From Bathymodiolus brooksi (lineage: Eukaryota; Mollusca; Bivalvia; Mytilida; Modiolidae): a stretch of 64,000 bases of DNA. Below are positions 26,854 through 41,135 of the stretch, in pieces. The position numbers were made by a program, and so were the translations under genes. The notes below the pieces were generated by a model that did not search any database, was not told the origin of the DNA, and worked only from the letters and a program-made list of their open reading frames with translations. Positions within the stretch are counted from its first letter, which is position 1, and each line of letters opens with the position of its first letter. The stretch is taken from NCBI GenBank assembly GCA_963680875.1, contig OY804577.1, positions 146,958,196-147,022,195 on the forward strand, written 5' to 3'.

Positions 26854-28185
26854 AAATACTGACTACTGGGCGGATGATACCCTCGGGGACTAATAGTCAA
26901 CCAGCAGAGGTATCGACTCAGTGATAGAAATACTGACTACTGGGCGGATGATACCCTCGGGGACTAATAGTCAACCAGCAGAGGTATCGACTCAGTGATA
27001 GAAATACTGACTACTGGGCGGATGATACCCTCGGGGACTAATAGTCAACCAGCAGAGGTATCGACTCAGTGATAGAAATACTGACTACTGGGCGGATGAT
27101 ACCCTCGGGGACTAATAGTCAACCAGCAGAGGTATCGACTCAGTGATAGAAATACTGACTACTGGGCGGATGATACCCTCGGGGACTAATAGTCAACCAG
27201 CAGAGGTATCGACTCAGTGATAGAAATACTGACTACTTGGCGGATGATACCCTCGGGGACTAATAGTCAACCAGCAGAGATATCGACTCAGTGATAGAAA
27301 TACTGACTACTGGGCGGATGATACCCTCGGGGACTAATAGTCAACCAGCAGAGATATCGACCCAGTGATAGAAATACTGACTACTGGGCGGATGATACCC
27401 TCGGGGACTAATAGTCAACTAGCAGAGGTATCGACCCAGTGATAGAAATACTGACTACTGGGCGGATGATACCCTCGGGGACAAATAGTCAACCAGCAGA
27501 GGTGTCGACTCAGTGATAGAAATACTGACTACTGGGCGGATGATACCCTCGGGGACTAATAGTCAACCAGCAGAGGTATCGACTCAGTGATAGAAATACT
27601 GACTACTGGGCGGATGATACCCTCGGGGACTAATAGTCAACTAGCAGAGGTATCGACTCAGTGATAGAAATACTGACTACTGGGCGGATGATACCCTCGG
27701 GGACTAATAGTCAACCAGCAGAGGTATCGACTCAGCGATAGAAATACTGACTACTGGGCGGATGATACCCTCGGGGACTAATAGTCAACCAGCAGAGGTA
27801 TCGACTCAATGATAGAAATACTGACTACTTGGCGGATGATACCCTCGGGGACTAATAGTCAACCAGCAGAGATATCGACCCAGTGATAGAAATACTGACT
27901 ACTGGGCGGATGATACCCTCGGGGACTAATAGTCAACTAGCAGAGGTATCGATCCAGTGATAGAAATACTGCCTCCTGGGCGGATGATACCCTCGGGGAC
28001 TAATAATCAACCAGCAGAGGTATCGACCCAGTGATAGAAATACTGACTACTGGGCGGATGATATCCTCGGGGACTAATAGTCAACTAGCAGAGGTATCGA
28101 CTCAGTGATAGAAAAACTGACTACTGGGCGGATGATACCCACGGGGACTAATAGTCAACCAGCAGAGGTATCGACCCAGTGATAG
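26854..28185. repeat. 38-monomer step, shared segment copy 2
   Basis: This is the counterpart of 24044-25375, differing for instance at gataccatcg near 24,589 and cctcggagac near 25,183, which are consensus here. Confidence 0.88.
27224..27519. repeat. Four-monomer cassette, copy 9
   Basis: It matches the type copy and starts the 3.1-kb segment that recurs at 57196. Confidence 0.9.
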
Positions 28186-30331
28186 AAATACTGACTACTG
28201 GGCGGATGATACCCTCGGGGACTAATAGTCAACTAGCAGAGGTATCGACCCAGTGATAGAAATACTGACTACTGGGCGGATGATACCCTCGGGGACTAAT
28301 AGTCAACCAGCAGAGGTATCGACCCAGTGATAGAAATACTGACTACTGGGCGGATGATACCCTCGGGGACTAATAGTCAACCAGCAGAGGTATCGACTCA
28401 GTGATAGAAATACTGACTACTGGGCGGATAATACCCTCGGGGACTAATAGTCATCCAGCAGAGGTATCGACCCAGTGATAGAAATACTGACTACTGGGCG
28501 GATGATACCCTCGGGGACTTATAGTCAACTAGCAGAGGTATCGACCCAGTGATAGAAATACTGACTACTGGGCGGATGATACCCTCGGGGACTAATAGTC
28601 AACTAGCAGAGGTATCGACCCAGTGATAGAAATACTGACTACTGGGCGGATGATACCCTCGGGGACTAATAGTCAACCAGCAGAGGTATCGATTCAGTGA
28701 TAGAAATACTGACTACTGGGCGGATGATACCCTCGGGGACTAATAGTCATCCAGCAGAGGTATCGACCCAGTGATGGAAATACTGACTACTGGGCGGATG
28801 ATACTCTCGGGGACTAATAGTCAACCAACAGAGGTATCGACCCAGTGATAGAAATACTGACTACTGGGCGGATGATACCCTCGTGGACTAATAGTCAACT
28901 AGCAGAGGTATCGACTCAGTGATAGAAATACTGACTACTGGGCGGATGATATCCTCGGGGACTAATAGTCATCCAGCAGAGGTATCGACCCAGAGATAGA
29001 AATACTGACTACTGGGCGGATGATACCCTCCGAGAATAATAGTCAACTAGCAGAGGTATCGACCCAGTGATAGAAATACTGACTACTGGGCGGATGATAC
29101 CCTCGGGGACTAATAGTCATCCAGCAGAGGTATGGACCCAGTGATAGAAATACCGACTACTGGGTAGATAATACCCTCGGGGACTAATAGTCAACCAGCA
29201 GAGGTATCGACCCAGTGATAGAAATACTGACTACTGGGCGGATGATACCCTCGGGGACTAATAGTCAACTAGCAGAGGTATCGACCCAGTGATAGAAATA
29301 CTGACTACTGGGCGGATGATACCCTCGGGGACTAATAGTCAACTAGCAGAGGTATCGACCCAGTGATAGAAATACTGACTACTGGGCGGATGATACCCTC
29401 GGGGACTAATAGTCAACTAGCAGAGGTATCGACCCAGTGATAGAAATACTGACTACTGGGCGGATGATACCCTCGGGGACTAATAATCAACTAGCAGAGG
29501 TATCGACCCAGTGATAGAAATACTGACTACTTGGCGGATGATACCCTCGGGGACTAATAGTCATCCAGCAGAGGTATCGACCCAGTGATAGAAATACTGA
29601 CTACTGGGCGGATGATACCCTCGAGGACTAATAGTCAACCAGCAGAGGTATCGACCCAGTGATAGAAATACTGACTACTGGGCGGATGATACCCTCGAGG
29701 ACTAATAGTCAACCAGCAGAGGTATCGACCCAGTGATAGAAATACTGACTACTGGGCGGATGATACCCTCGGGGACAAATAGTCAACCAGCAGAGGTATC
29801 GACCCAGTGATAGAAATACTGACTACTGGGCGGATGATACCCTCGGGGACTAATAGTCAACTAGCAGAGGTATCGACCCAGTGATAGAAATACTGACTAC
29901 TGGGCGGATGATACCCTCGGGGACTAATAGTCAACTAGCAGAGGTATCGACTCAGTGATAGAAATACTGACTACTGGGCGGATGATACCCTCGGGGACTA
30001 ATAGTCAACCAGCAGAGGTATCGACTCAGTGATAGAAATACTGACTACTGGGCGGATGATACCCTCGGGGACTAATAGTCAACCAGCAGAGGTATCGACT
30101 CAGTGATAGAAATACTGACTACTGGGCGGATGATACCCTCGGGGACTAATAGTCAACCAGCAGAGGTATCGACTCAGTGATAGAAATACTGACTACTGGG
30201 CGGATGATACCCTCGGGGACTAATAGTCAACCAGCAGAGGTATCGACTCAGTGATAGAAATACTGACTACTGGGCGGATGATACCCTCGGGGACTAATAG
30301 TCAACCAGCAGAGGTATCGACTCAGTGATAG
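27224..30331. repeat. 3.1-kb segment (42 monomers), copy 1
   Basis: The same ordered markers recur at 57196-60303, offset 29,972 bp: cassette, tcagcg, tcaatg, cctcct, gatatcctc, gaaaaactg, cccacgggg, gtgatgg with ccaacag, cctccgagaataa (29,030), ggtatggac and tagataatacc. Differences are present, for example gggacttatag near 28,514 here only, and gatcg, gtgaaag and gtcgacc in the other copy only. Confidence 0.83.
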
Positions 30332-30405
30332 AAATACTGACTACTTGGCGGATGATACCCTCGGGGACTAATAGTCAACTAGCAGAGGTATCGACCCAGT
30401 GATAG

Positions 30406-30849
30406 AAATACTGACTACTGGGCGGATGATACCCTCGGGGACTAATAGTCCACTAGCAGAGGTATCGACCCAGTGATAGAAATACTGACTACTGGGCGGA
30501 TGATACCCTCGGGGACTAATAGTCAACCAGCAGAGGTATCGACTCAGTGATAGAAATACTGACTACTGGGCGGATGATACCCTCGGGGACTAATAGTCAT
30601 CCAGCAGAGGTATCGACCCAGTGATAGAAATACTGACTACTGGGCGGATGATACCCTCGGGGACTAATAGTCAACTAGCAGAGGTATCGACCCAGTGATA
30701 GAAATACTGACTACTGGGCGGATGATACCCTCGGGGACTAATAGTCAACTAGCAGAGGTATCGACCCAGTGATAGAAATACTGACTACTGGGCGGATGAT
30801 ACCCTCGGGGACTAATAGTCAACCAGCAGAGGTATCGATTCAGTGATAG
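30406..30849. repeat. 7-monomer step, shared six monomers copy 1
   Basis: This starts with an a46c unit (agtccactag) and ends with a gattcag unit. The series recurs 518 bp later. Confidence 0.82.
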
Positions 30850-30923
30850 AAATACTGACTACTGGGCGGATGATACCCTCGGGGACTAATAGTCAACTAG
30901 CAGAGGTATCGACCCAGTGATAG

Positions 30924-31959
30924 AAATACTGACTACTGGGCGGATGATACCCTCGGGGACTAATAGTCCACTAGCAGAGGTATCGACCCAGTGATAGAAA
31001 TACTGACTACTGGGCGGATGATACCCTCGGGGACTAATAGTCAACCAGCAGAGGTATCGACTCAGTGATAGAAATACTGACTACTGGGCGGATGATACCC
31101 TCGGGGACTAATAGTCATCCAGCAGAGGTATCGACCCAGTGATAGAAATACTGACTACTGGGCGGATGATACCCTCGGGGACTAATAGTCAACTAGCAGA
31201 GGTATCGACCCAGTGATAGAAATACTGACTACTGGGCGGATGATACCCTCGGGGACTAATAGTCAACTAGCAGAGGTATCGACCCAGTGATAGAAATACT
31301 GACTACTGGGCGGATGATACCCTCGGGGACTAATAGTCAACCAGCAGAGGTATCGATTCAGTGATAGAAATACTGACTACTGGGCGGATGATACCCTCGG
31401 GGACTAATAGTCATCCAGCAGAGGTATCGACCCAGTGATGGAAATACTGACTACTGGGCGGATGATACTCTCGGGGACTAATAGTCAACCAACAGAGGTA
31501 TCGACCCAGTGATAGAAATACTGACTACTGGGCGGATGATACCCTCGTGGACTAATAGTCAACTAGCAGAGGTATCGACTCAGTGATAGAAATACTGACT
31601 ACTGGGCGGATGATATCCTCGGGGACTAATAGTCATCCAGCAGAGGTATCGACCCAGAGATAGAAATACTGACTACTGGGCGGATGATACCCTCCGAGAA
31701 TAATAGTCAACTAGCAGAGGTATCGACCCAGTGATAGAAATACTGACTACTGGGCGGATGATACCCTCGGGGACTAATAGTCATCCAGCAGAGGTATGGA
31801 CCCAGTGATAGAAATACCGACTACTGGGTAGATGATACCCTCGGGGACTAATAGTCAACCAGCAGAGGTATCGACCCAGTGATAGAAATACTGACTACTG
31901 GGCGGATGATACCCTCGGGGACTAATAGTCAACTAGCAGAGGTATCGACCCAGTGATAG
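30924..31959. repeat. 17-monomer step, shared 14 monomers copy 1
   Basis: From an agtccactag unit through gtgatgg, ccaacag, cctcgtgg, gatatcctc, cctccgaga and ggtatggac, this matches 32182-33217 at offset 1,258 bp. Its first six monomers are also the second copy of 30406-30849, so two steps overlap here. Confidence 0.88.
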
Positions 31960-32181
31960 AAATACTGACTACTGGGCGGATGATACCCTCGGGGACTAAT
32001 AATCAACTAGCAGAGGTATCGACCCAGTGATAGAAATACTGACTACTTGGCGGATGATACCCTCGGGGACTAATAGTCAACCAGCAGAGGTATCGACTCA
32101 GTGATAGAAATACTGACTACTGGGCGGATGATACCCTCGGGGACTAATAGTCATCCAGCAGAGGTATCGACCCAGTGATAG

Positions 32182-33217
32182 AAATACTGACTACTTGGCG
32201 GATGATACCCTCGGGGACTAATAGTCCACTAGCAGAGGTATCGACCCAGTGATAGAAATACTGACTACTGGGCGGATGATACCCTCGGGGACTAATAGTC
32301 AACCAGCAGAGGTATCGACTCAGTGATAGAAATACTGACTACTGGGCGGATGATACCCTCGGGGACTAATAGTCATCCAGCAGAGGTATCGACCCAGTGA
32401 TAGAAATACTGACTACTGGGCGGATGATACCCTCGGGGACTAATAGTCAACTAGCAGAGGTATCGACCCAGTGATAGAAATACTGACTACTGGGCGGATG
32501 ATACCCTCGGGGACTAATAGTCAACTAGCAGAGGTATCGACCCAGTGATAGAAATACTGACTACTGGGCGGATGATACCCTCGGGGACTAATAGTCAACC
32601 AGCAGAGGTATCGATTCAGTGATAGAAATACTGACTACTGGGCGGATGATACCCTCGGGGACTAATAGTCATCCAGCAGAGGTATCGACCCAGTGATGGA
32701 AATACTGACTACTGGGCGGATGATACTCTCGGGGACTAATAGTCAACCAACAGAGGTATCGACCCAGTGATAGAAATACTGACTACTGGGCGGATGATAC
32801 CCTCGTGGACTAATAGTCAACTAGCAGAGGTATCGACTCAGTGATAGAAATACTGACTACTGGGCGGATGATATCCTCGGGGACTAATAGTCATCCAGCA
32901 GAGGTATCGACCCAGAGATAGAAATACTGACTACTGGGCGGATGATACCCTCCGAGAATAATAGTCAACTAGCAGAGGTATCGACCCAGTGATAGAAATA
33001 CTGACTACTGGGCGGATGATACCCTCGGGGACTAATAGTCATCCAGCAGAGGTATGGACCCAGTGATAGAAATACCGACTACTGGGTAGATGATACCCTC
33101 GGGGACTAATAGTCAACCAGCAGAGGTATCGACCCAGTGATAGAAATACTGACTACTGGGCGGATGATACCCTCGGGGACTAATAGTCAACTAGCAGAGG
33201 TATCGACCCAGTGATAG
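32182..33217. repeat. 17-monomer step, shared 14 monomers copy 2
   Basis: This is the counterpart of 30924-31959. The first unit starts with acttggcgg (G15T) before agtccactag. The match ends before a unit with atagttaacc and gtgagaga. Confidence 0.87.
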
Positions 33218-33735
33218 AAATACTGACTACTGGGCGGATGATACCCTCGGGGACTAATAGTTAACCAGCAGAGGTATCGACCCAGTGAGAGAAATACTGA
33301 CTACTGGGCGGATGATACCCTCGGGGACTAATAGTCAACCAGCAGAGGTATCGATTCAATGATAGAAATACTGACTACTGGGCGGATGATACCCTCGGGG
33401 ACTAATAGTCATCCAGCAGAGGTATCGACCCAGTGATAGAAATACTGACTACTGGGCGGATGATACTCTCGGGGACTAATAGTCAACCAGCAGAGGTATC
33501 GACCCAGTGATAGAAATACTGACTACTGGGCGGATGATACCCTCGTGGACTAATAGTCAACTAGCAGAGGTATCGACTCAGTGATAGAAATACTGACTAC
33601 TGGGCGGATGATACCCTCGGGGACTAATAGTCATCCAGCAGAGGTATCGACCCAGAGATAGAAATACTGACTACTGGGCGGATGATACCCTCGGGGAATA
33701 ATAGTCAACTAGCAGAGGTATCGACCCAGTGATAG

Positions 33736-33810
33736 AAATACTGACTACTGGGGCGGATGATACCCTCGGGGACTAATAGTCAACCAGCAGAGGTATCGAC
33801 TCAGTGATAG
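33736..33810 (+). repeat. 75-bp monomer (+1 G)
   Basis: This unit reads ctactggggcgg, one extra G in the G run. It is a singleton in a homopolymer and could be a consensus error. Confidence 0.85.
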
Positions 33811-35438
33811 AAATACTGACTACTTGGCGGTTGATACCCTCGGGGACTAATAGTCAACCAGCAGAGATATCGACTCAGTGATAGAAATACTGACTACTGG
33901 GCGGATGATACCCTCGGGGACTAATAGTCAACCAGCAGAGATATCGACCCAGTGATAGAAATACTGACTACTGGGCGGATGATACCCTCGTGGACTAATA
34001 GTCAACTAGCAGAGGTATCGACCCAGTGATTGAAATACTGACTACTGGGCGGATGATACCCTCGGGGACTAATAGTCAACCAGCAGAGGTATCGACCCAG
34101 TGATAGAAATACTGACTGCTGGGCGGATGATACCCTCGGGGACTAATAGTCAACTAGCAGAGGTATCGACCCAGTGATAGAAATACTGACTACTGGGCGG
34201 ATGATACCCTCGGGGACTAATAGTTAACAAGCAGAGGTATCGACCCAGTTATAGAAATACTGACTACTGGGCGGATGATACCCTCGGGGACTAATAGTCA
34301 ACTAGCAGAGGTATCGACTCAGTGATAGAAATACTGACTACTGGGCGGATGATACCCTCGGGGACTAATAGTCATCCAGCAGAGGTATCGACCCAGTGAT
34401 AGAAATACTGACTACTGGGCGGATGATACCCTCGGGAACTAATAGTCAACTAGCAGAGGTATCGACCCAGTGATAGAAATACTGACTACTGGGCGGATGA
34501 TACCCTCGGGGACTAATAGTCAACTAGCAGAGGTATCGACCCAGTGATAGAAAAACTGACTACTGAGAGGATGATACCCACGGGGACTAATAGTCAACCA
34601 GCAGAGGTATCGACCCAGTGATAGAAATACTGACTACTGGGCGGATGATACCCTCGGGGACTAATAGTCAACTAGCAGAGGTATCGACCCAGTGATAGAA
34701 ATACTGACTACTGGGCGGATGATACCCTCGGGGACTAATAGTCAACTAGCAGAGGTATCGACCCAGTGATAGAAATACTGACTACTGGGCGGATGATACC
34801 CTCGGGGACTAATAGTCAACCAGCAGAGGTATCGACTCAGTGATAGAAATACTGACTACTGGGCGGATGTTACCCTCGGGGACTAATAGTCATCCAGCAG
34901 AGGTATCGACCCAGTGATAGAAATACTGACTACTGAGCGGATGATACCCTCGGGGACTAATAGTCATCCAGCAGAGGTATCGACCCAGAGATAGAAATAC
35001 TGACTACTGGGCGGATGATACCCTCGGGGAATAATAGTCAACCAGCAGAGGTATCGACCCAGTGATAGAAATACTGACTACTGGGCGGATGATACCCTCG
35101 GGGTCTAATAGTCATCCAGCAGAGGTATCGACCCAGTGATAGAAATACCGACTACTGGGTAGATGATACCCTCGGGGACTAATAGTCAACCAGCAGAGGT
35201 ATCGACCCAGTGATAGAAATACTGACTACTGGGCGGATGATACCCTCGGGGAATAATAGTCAACTAGCAGAGGTATCGACCCAGTGATAGAAATACTGAC
35301 TACTGGGCGGATGATACCCTCGGGGACTAATAGTCAACCAGCAGAGGTATCGACCCAGTGAGAGAAATACTGACTACTGGGCGGATGATACCCTCGGGGA
35401 CTAATAGTCAACTAGCAGAGGTATCGACCCAGTGATAG

Positions 35439-35511
35439 AATACTGACTACTGGGCGGATGATACCCTCGGGGACAAATAGTCAACCAGCAGAGGTATCGA
35501 CTCAGTGATAG
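35439..35511 (+). repeat. 73-bp monomer (-1 A)
   Basis: The unit begins aatactgac instead of aaatactgac. It is a singleton in an A run, so a sequencing error is possible. Confidence 0.85.
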
Positions 35512-38500
35512 AAATACTGACTACTGGGCGGATGATACCCTCGGGGACTAATAGTCAACCAGCAGAGGTATCGACTCAGTGATAGAAATACTGACTACTG
35601 GGCGGATGATACCCTCGGGGACTAATAGTCAACCAGCAGAGGTATCGACTCAGTGATAGAAATACTGACTACTGGGCGGATGATACCCTCGGGGACTAAT
35701 AGTCAACCAGCAGAGGTATTGACTCAGTGATAGAAATACTGACTACTGGGCGGATGATACCCTCGGGGACTAATAGTCAACCAGCAGAGGTATCGACCCA
35801 GTGATAGAAATACTGACTACTGGGCGGATGATACCCTCGGGGACTAATAGTCAACTAGCAGAGGTATCGACTCAGTGATAGAAATACTGACTACTGGGCG
35901 GATGATACCCTCGGGGACTAATAGTCAACTAGCAGAGGTATCGACCCAGTGATAGAAATACTGACTACTGGGCGGATGATACCCTCGGGGACTAATAGTA
36001 AACTAGCAGAGGTATCGACCCAGTGATAGAAATACTGACTACTGGGCGGATGATACCCTCGGGGACTAATAGTCAACTAGCAGAGGTATCGACCCAGTGA
36101 TAGAAATACTGACTACTAGGCGGATGATACCCTCGGGGACTAATAATCAACTAGCAGAGGTATCGACCCAGTGATAGAAATACTGACTACTGGGCGGATG
36201 ATACCCTCTGGGACTAATAGTCATCCAGCAGAGGTATCGACCCAGTGATAGAAATACTGACTACTGGGCGGATGATACCCTCGAGGACTAATAGTCAACC
36301 AGCAGAGGTATCGTCCCAGTGATAGAAATACTGACTACTGGGCGGATGATACCCTCGAGGACTAATAGTCAACCAGCAGAGGTATCGACCCAGTGATAGA
36401 AATACTGACTACTGGGCGGATGATACCCTCGGGGACAAATAGTCAACCAGCAGAGGTATCGACCCAGTGATAGAAATACTGACTACTTGGCGGATGATAC
36501 CCTCGGGGACTAATAGTCAACTAGCAGAGGTATCGACCCAGTGATAGAAATACTGACTACTGGGCGGATGATACCCTCGGGGACTAATAGTCAACTAGCA
36601 GAGGTATCGACTCAGTGATAGAAATACTGACTACTGGGCGGATGATACCCTCGGGGACTAATAGTCAACCAGCAGAGGTATCGACTCAGTGATAGAAATA
36701 CTGACTACTGGGCGGATGATACTCTCGGGGACTAATAGTCAACCAGCAGAGGTATCGACTCAGTGATAGAAATACTGACTACTGGGCGGATGATACCCTC
36801 GGGGACTAATAGTCAACTAGCAGAGGTATCGACTCAGTGATAGAAATACTGACTACTGGGCGGATGATACCCTCGGGGACTAATAGTCAACCAGCAGAGG
36901 TATCGACTCAGTGATAGAAATACTGACTACTGGGCGGATGATACCCTCGGGGACTAATAGTCAACCAGCAGAGGTATCGACCCAGTGATAGAAATACTGA
37001 CTACTGGGCGGATGATACCCTCGGGAACTAATAGTCAACTAGCAGAGGTATCGACCCAGTGATAGAAATACTGACTACTGGGCGGATGATACCCTCGGGG
37101 ACTAATAGTCATCCAGCAGAGGTATCGACCCAGTGATAGAAATACTGACTACTGGACGGATGATACCCTCGGGGACTAATAGTCAACTAGCAGAGGTATC
37201 GACCCAGTGATAGAAATACTGACTACTGGGCGGATGATACCCTCGGGGACTAATAGTCAACTAGCAGAGGTATCGACCCAGTGATAGAAAAACTGACTAC
37301 TGAGCGGATGATACCCACGGGGACTAATAGTCAACCAGCAGAGGTATCGACCCAGTGATAGAAATACTGACTACTGGGCGGATGATACCCTTGGGAACTA
37401 ATAGTCAACTAGCAGAGGTATCGACCCAGTGATAGAAATACTGACTACTGGGCGGATGATACCCTCGGGGACTAATAGTCAACTAGCAGAGGTATCGACC
37501 CAGTGATAGAAATACTGACTACTGGGCGGATGATACCCTCGGGGACTAATAGTCAACCAGCAGAGGTATCGACTCAGTGATAGAAATACTGACTACTGGG
37601 CGGATGATACCCTCGGGGACTAATAGTCATCCAGCAGAGGTATCGACCCAGTGATAGAAATACTGACTACTGGGCGGATGATACCCTCGGGGACTAATAG
37701 TCAACTAGCAGAGGTATCGACCCAGTGATAGAAATACTGACTACTGGGCGGATGATACCCTCGGGGACTAATAGTCAACTAGCAGAGGTATCGACCCAGT
37801 GATAGAAATACTGACTACTTGTCGGATGATACCCTCGGGGACTAATAGTCAACCAGCAGAGGTATCGATTCAGTGATAGAAAAACTGACTACTGAGCGGA
37901 TGATACCCACGGGGACTAATAGTCAACCAGCAGAGGTATCGACCCAGTGATAGAAATACTGACTACTGGGCGGATGATACCCTCGGGGACTAATAGTCAA
38001 CTAGCAGAGGTATCGACCCAGTGATAGAAATACTGACTACTGGGCGGATGATACCCTCGGGGACTAATAGTCAACCAGCAGAGGTATCGACTCAGTGATA
38101 GAAATACTGACTACTGGGCGGATGATACCCTCGGGGACTAATAGTCATCCAGCAGAGGTATCGACCCAGTGATAGAAATACTGACTACTGGGCGGATGAT
38201 ACCCTCGGGGACTAATAGTCAACCAGCAGAGGTATCGACTGAGTGATAGAAATACTGACTACTGGGCGGATGATACTCTCGGGGACTAATAGTCAACCAG
38301 CAGAGGTATCGACTCACTGATAGAAATACTGACTACTGGGCGGATGATACCCTCGGGGACTAATAGTCAACCAGCAGAGGTATCGACTCAGTGATAGAAA
38401 TACTGACTACTGGGCGGATGATACCCTCGGGGACTAATAGTCAACTAGCAGAGGTATCGACTCAGTTATAGAAATACTGACTACTGGGCGGATGATACCC

Positions 38501-41135
38501 TCGGGAACTAATAGTCATCCAGCAGAGGTATCGACCCAGTGATAGAAATACTGACTACTGGGCGGATGATACCCTCGGGGACTAATAGTCAACCAGCAGA
38601 GGTATCGACCCAGTGATAGAAATACTGACTACTGGGCGGATGATACCCTCGTGGACTAATAGTCAACTAGCAGAGGTATCGACTCAGTGATAGAAATACT
38701 GACTACTGGGCGGATGATACCCTCGGGGACTAATAGTCAACCAGCAGAGGTATCGACTCAGTGATAGAAATACTGACTACTGGGCGGATGATACTCTCGG
38801 GGACTAAAGGTCAACCAGCAGAGGTATCGACTCAGTGATAGAAATACTGACTACTGGGCGGATGATACCCTCGGGGACTAATAGTAAACCAGCAGAGATA
38901 TCGACACAGTGATAGAAATACTGACTACTGGGCGTATGATACCCTCGGGGACTAATAGTATACCAGCAGAGGTATCGACTCAGTGATAGAAATACTGACT
39001 ACTGGGCGGATGATACCCTCGGGGACTAATAGTCAACCAGCAGAGGTATCGACCCAGTGATAGAAATACTGACTACTGGGCGGATGATACCCTCGGGGAC
39101 TAATAGTAAACCAGCAGAGATATCGACCCAGTGATAGAAATACTGACTACTGGGCGGATGATACCCTCGGGGACTAATAGTCAACTATCAGAGGTATCGA
39201 CTCAGTGATAGAAATACTGACTACTGGGCGGATGATACCCTCGTGGACTAATAGTCAACCAGCAGAGATATCGACTCAGTGATAGAAATACTGACTACTG
39301 GGCGGATGATACCCTCGGGGACTAATAGTAAACCAGCAGAGATATCGACTGAGTGATAGAAATACTGACTACTGGGCGGATGATACCCTCGGGGACTAAT
39401 AGTCAACCAGCAGAGGTATCGACTTGGTGATAGAAATACTGACTACTGGGCGGATGATACCCTCGGGGACTAATAGTCAACCAGCAGAGGTATCGACTCA
39501 GTGATAGAAATACTGACTACTGGGCGGATGATACCCTCGGGGACAAATAGTCAACTAGCAGAGGTATCGATTCAGTGATAGAAATACTGACTACTGGGCG
39601 GATGATACCCTCGGGGACTAATAGTCATCCAGCAGAGGTATCGACCCAGTGATAGAAATACTGACTACTGGGCGGATGATACCCTCGGGGACTAATAGTC
39701 AACTAGCAGAGGTATCGACCCAGTGATAGAAATACTGACTACTGGGCGGATGATACCCTCGGGGACTAATAGTAAACCAGCAGAGATATCGACTCAGTGA
39801 TAGAAATACTGACTACTGGGCGGATGATACCCTCGGGGACTAATAGTCAACTAGCAGAGGTATCGACTCAGTGATAGAAATACTGACTACTGGGCGGATG
39901 ATACCCTCGGGGACTAATAGTCAACCAGCAGAGATATCGACCCAGTGATAGAAATACTGACTACTGGGCGGATGATACCCTCGGGGACTAATAGTCAACT
40001 AGCAGAGGTATCGACTCAGTGATAGAAATACTGACTACTGGGCGGATGATACCCTCGTGGACTAATAGTCAACCAGCAGAGATGTCGACTAGGTGATAGA
40101 AATACTGACTACTGGGCGGATGATACCCTCGGGGACTAATAGTAAACCAGCAGAGATATCGACCCAGTGATAGAAATACTGACTACTTGGCGGATGATAC
40201 CCACGGGGACTAATAGTCAACCAGCAGAGGTATCGACCCAGTGATAGAAATACTGACTACTGGGCGGATGATACCCTCGGGGACTAATAGTCAACTAGCA
40301 GAGGTATCGACCCAGTGATAGAAATACTGACTACTGGGCGGATGATACCCTCGGGGACTAATAGTCAACTAGCAGAGGTATCGACTCAGTGATAGAAATA
40401 CTGACTACTGGGCGGATGATACCCTCGGGGACTAATAGTCAACTAGCAGAGGTATCGACTCAGTGATAGAAATACTGACTACTGGGCGGATGATACCCTC
40501 GGGGACTAATAGTCATCCAGCAGAGGTATCGACCCAGTGATAGAAATACTGACTACTGGGCGGATGATACCCTTGGGGACTAATAGTCAACTAGCAGAGG
40601 TATCGACCCAGTGATAGAAATACTGACTGCTGGGCGGATGATACCCTCGGGGACTAATAGTCAACTAGCAGAGGTATCGATTCAGTCATAGAAATACTGA
40701 CTACTGGGCGGATGATACCCTCGGGGACTAATAGTCAACTAGCAGAGGTATCGACTCAGTGATAGAAATACTGACTACTGGGCGGATGATACCCTCGGGG
40801 ACTAATAGTCATCCAGCAGAGGTATCGACCCAGTGATAGAAATACTGACTACTGGGCGGATGATACCCTCGGGGACTAATAGTCAACTAGCAGAGGTATC
40901 GACTCAGTGATAGAAATACTGACTGCTGGGCGGATGATACCCTCGGGGACTAATAGTCAACTAGCAGAGGTATCGATTCAGTCATAGAAATACTGACTAC
41001 TGGGCGGATGATACCCTCGGGGACTAATAGTCAACTAGCAGAGGTATCGACTCAGTGATAGAAATACTGACTACTGGGCGGATGATACCCTCGGGGACTA
41101 ATAGTCATCCAGCAGAGGTATCGACCCAGTGATAG

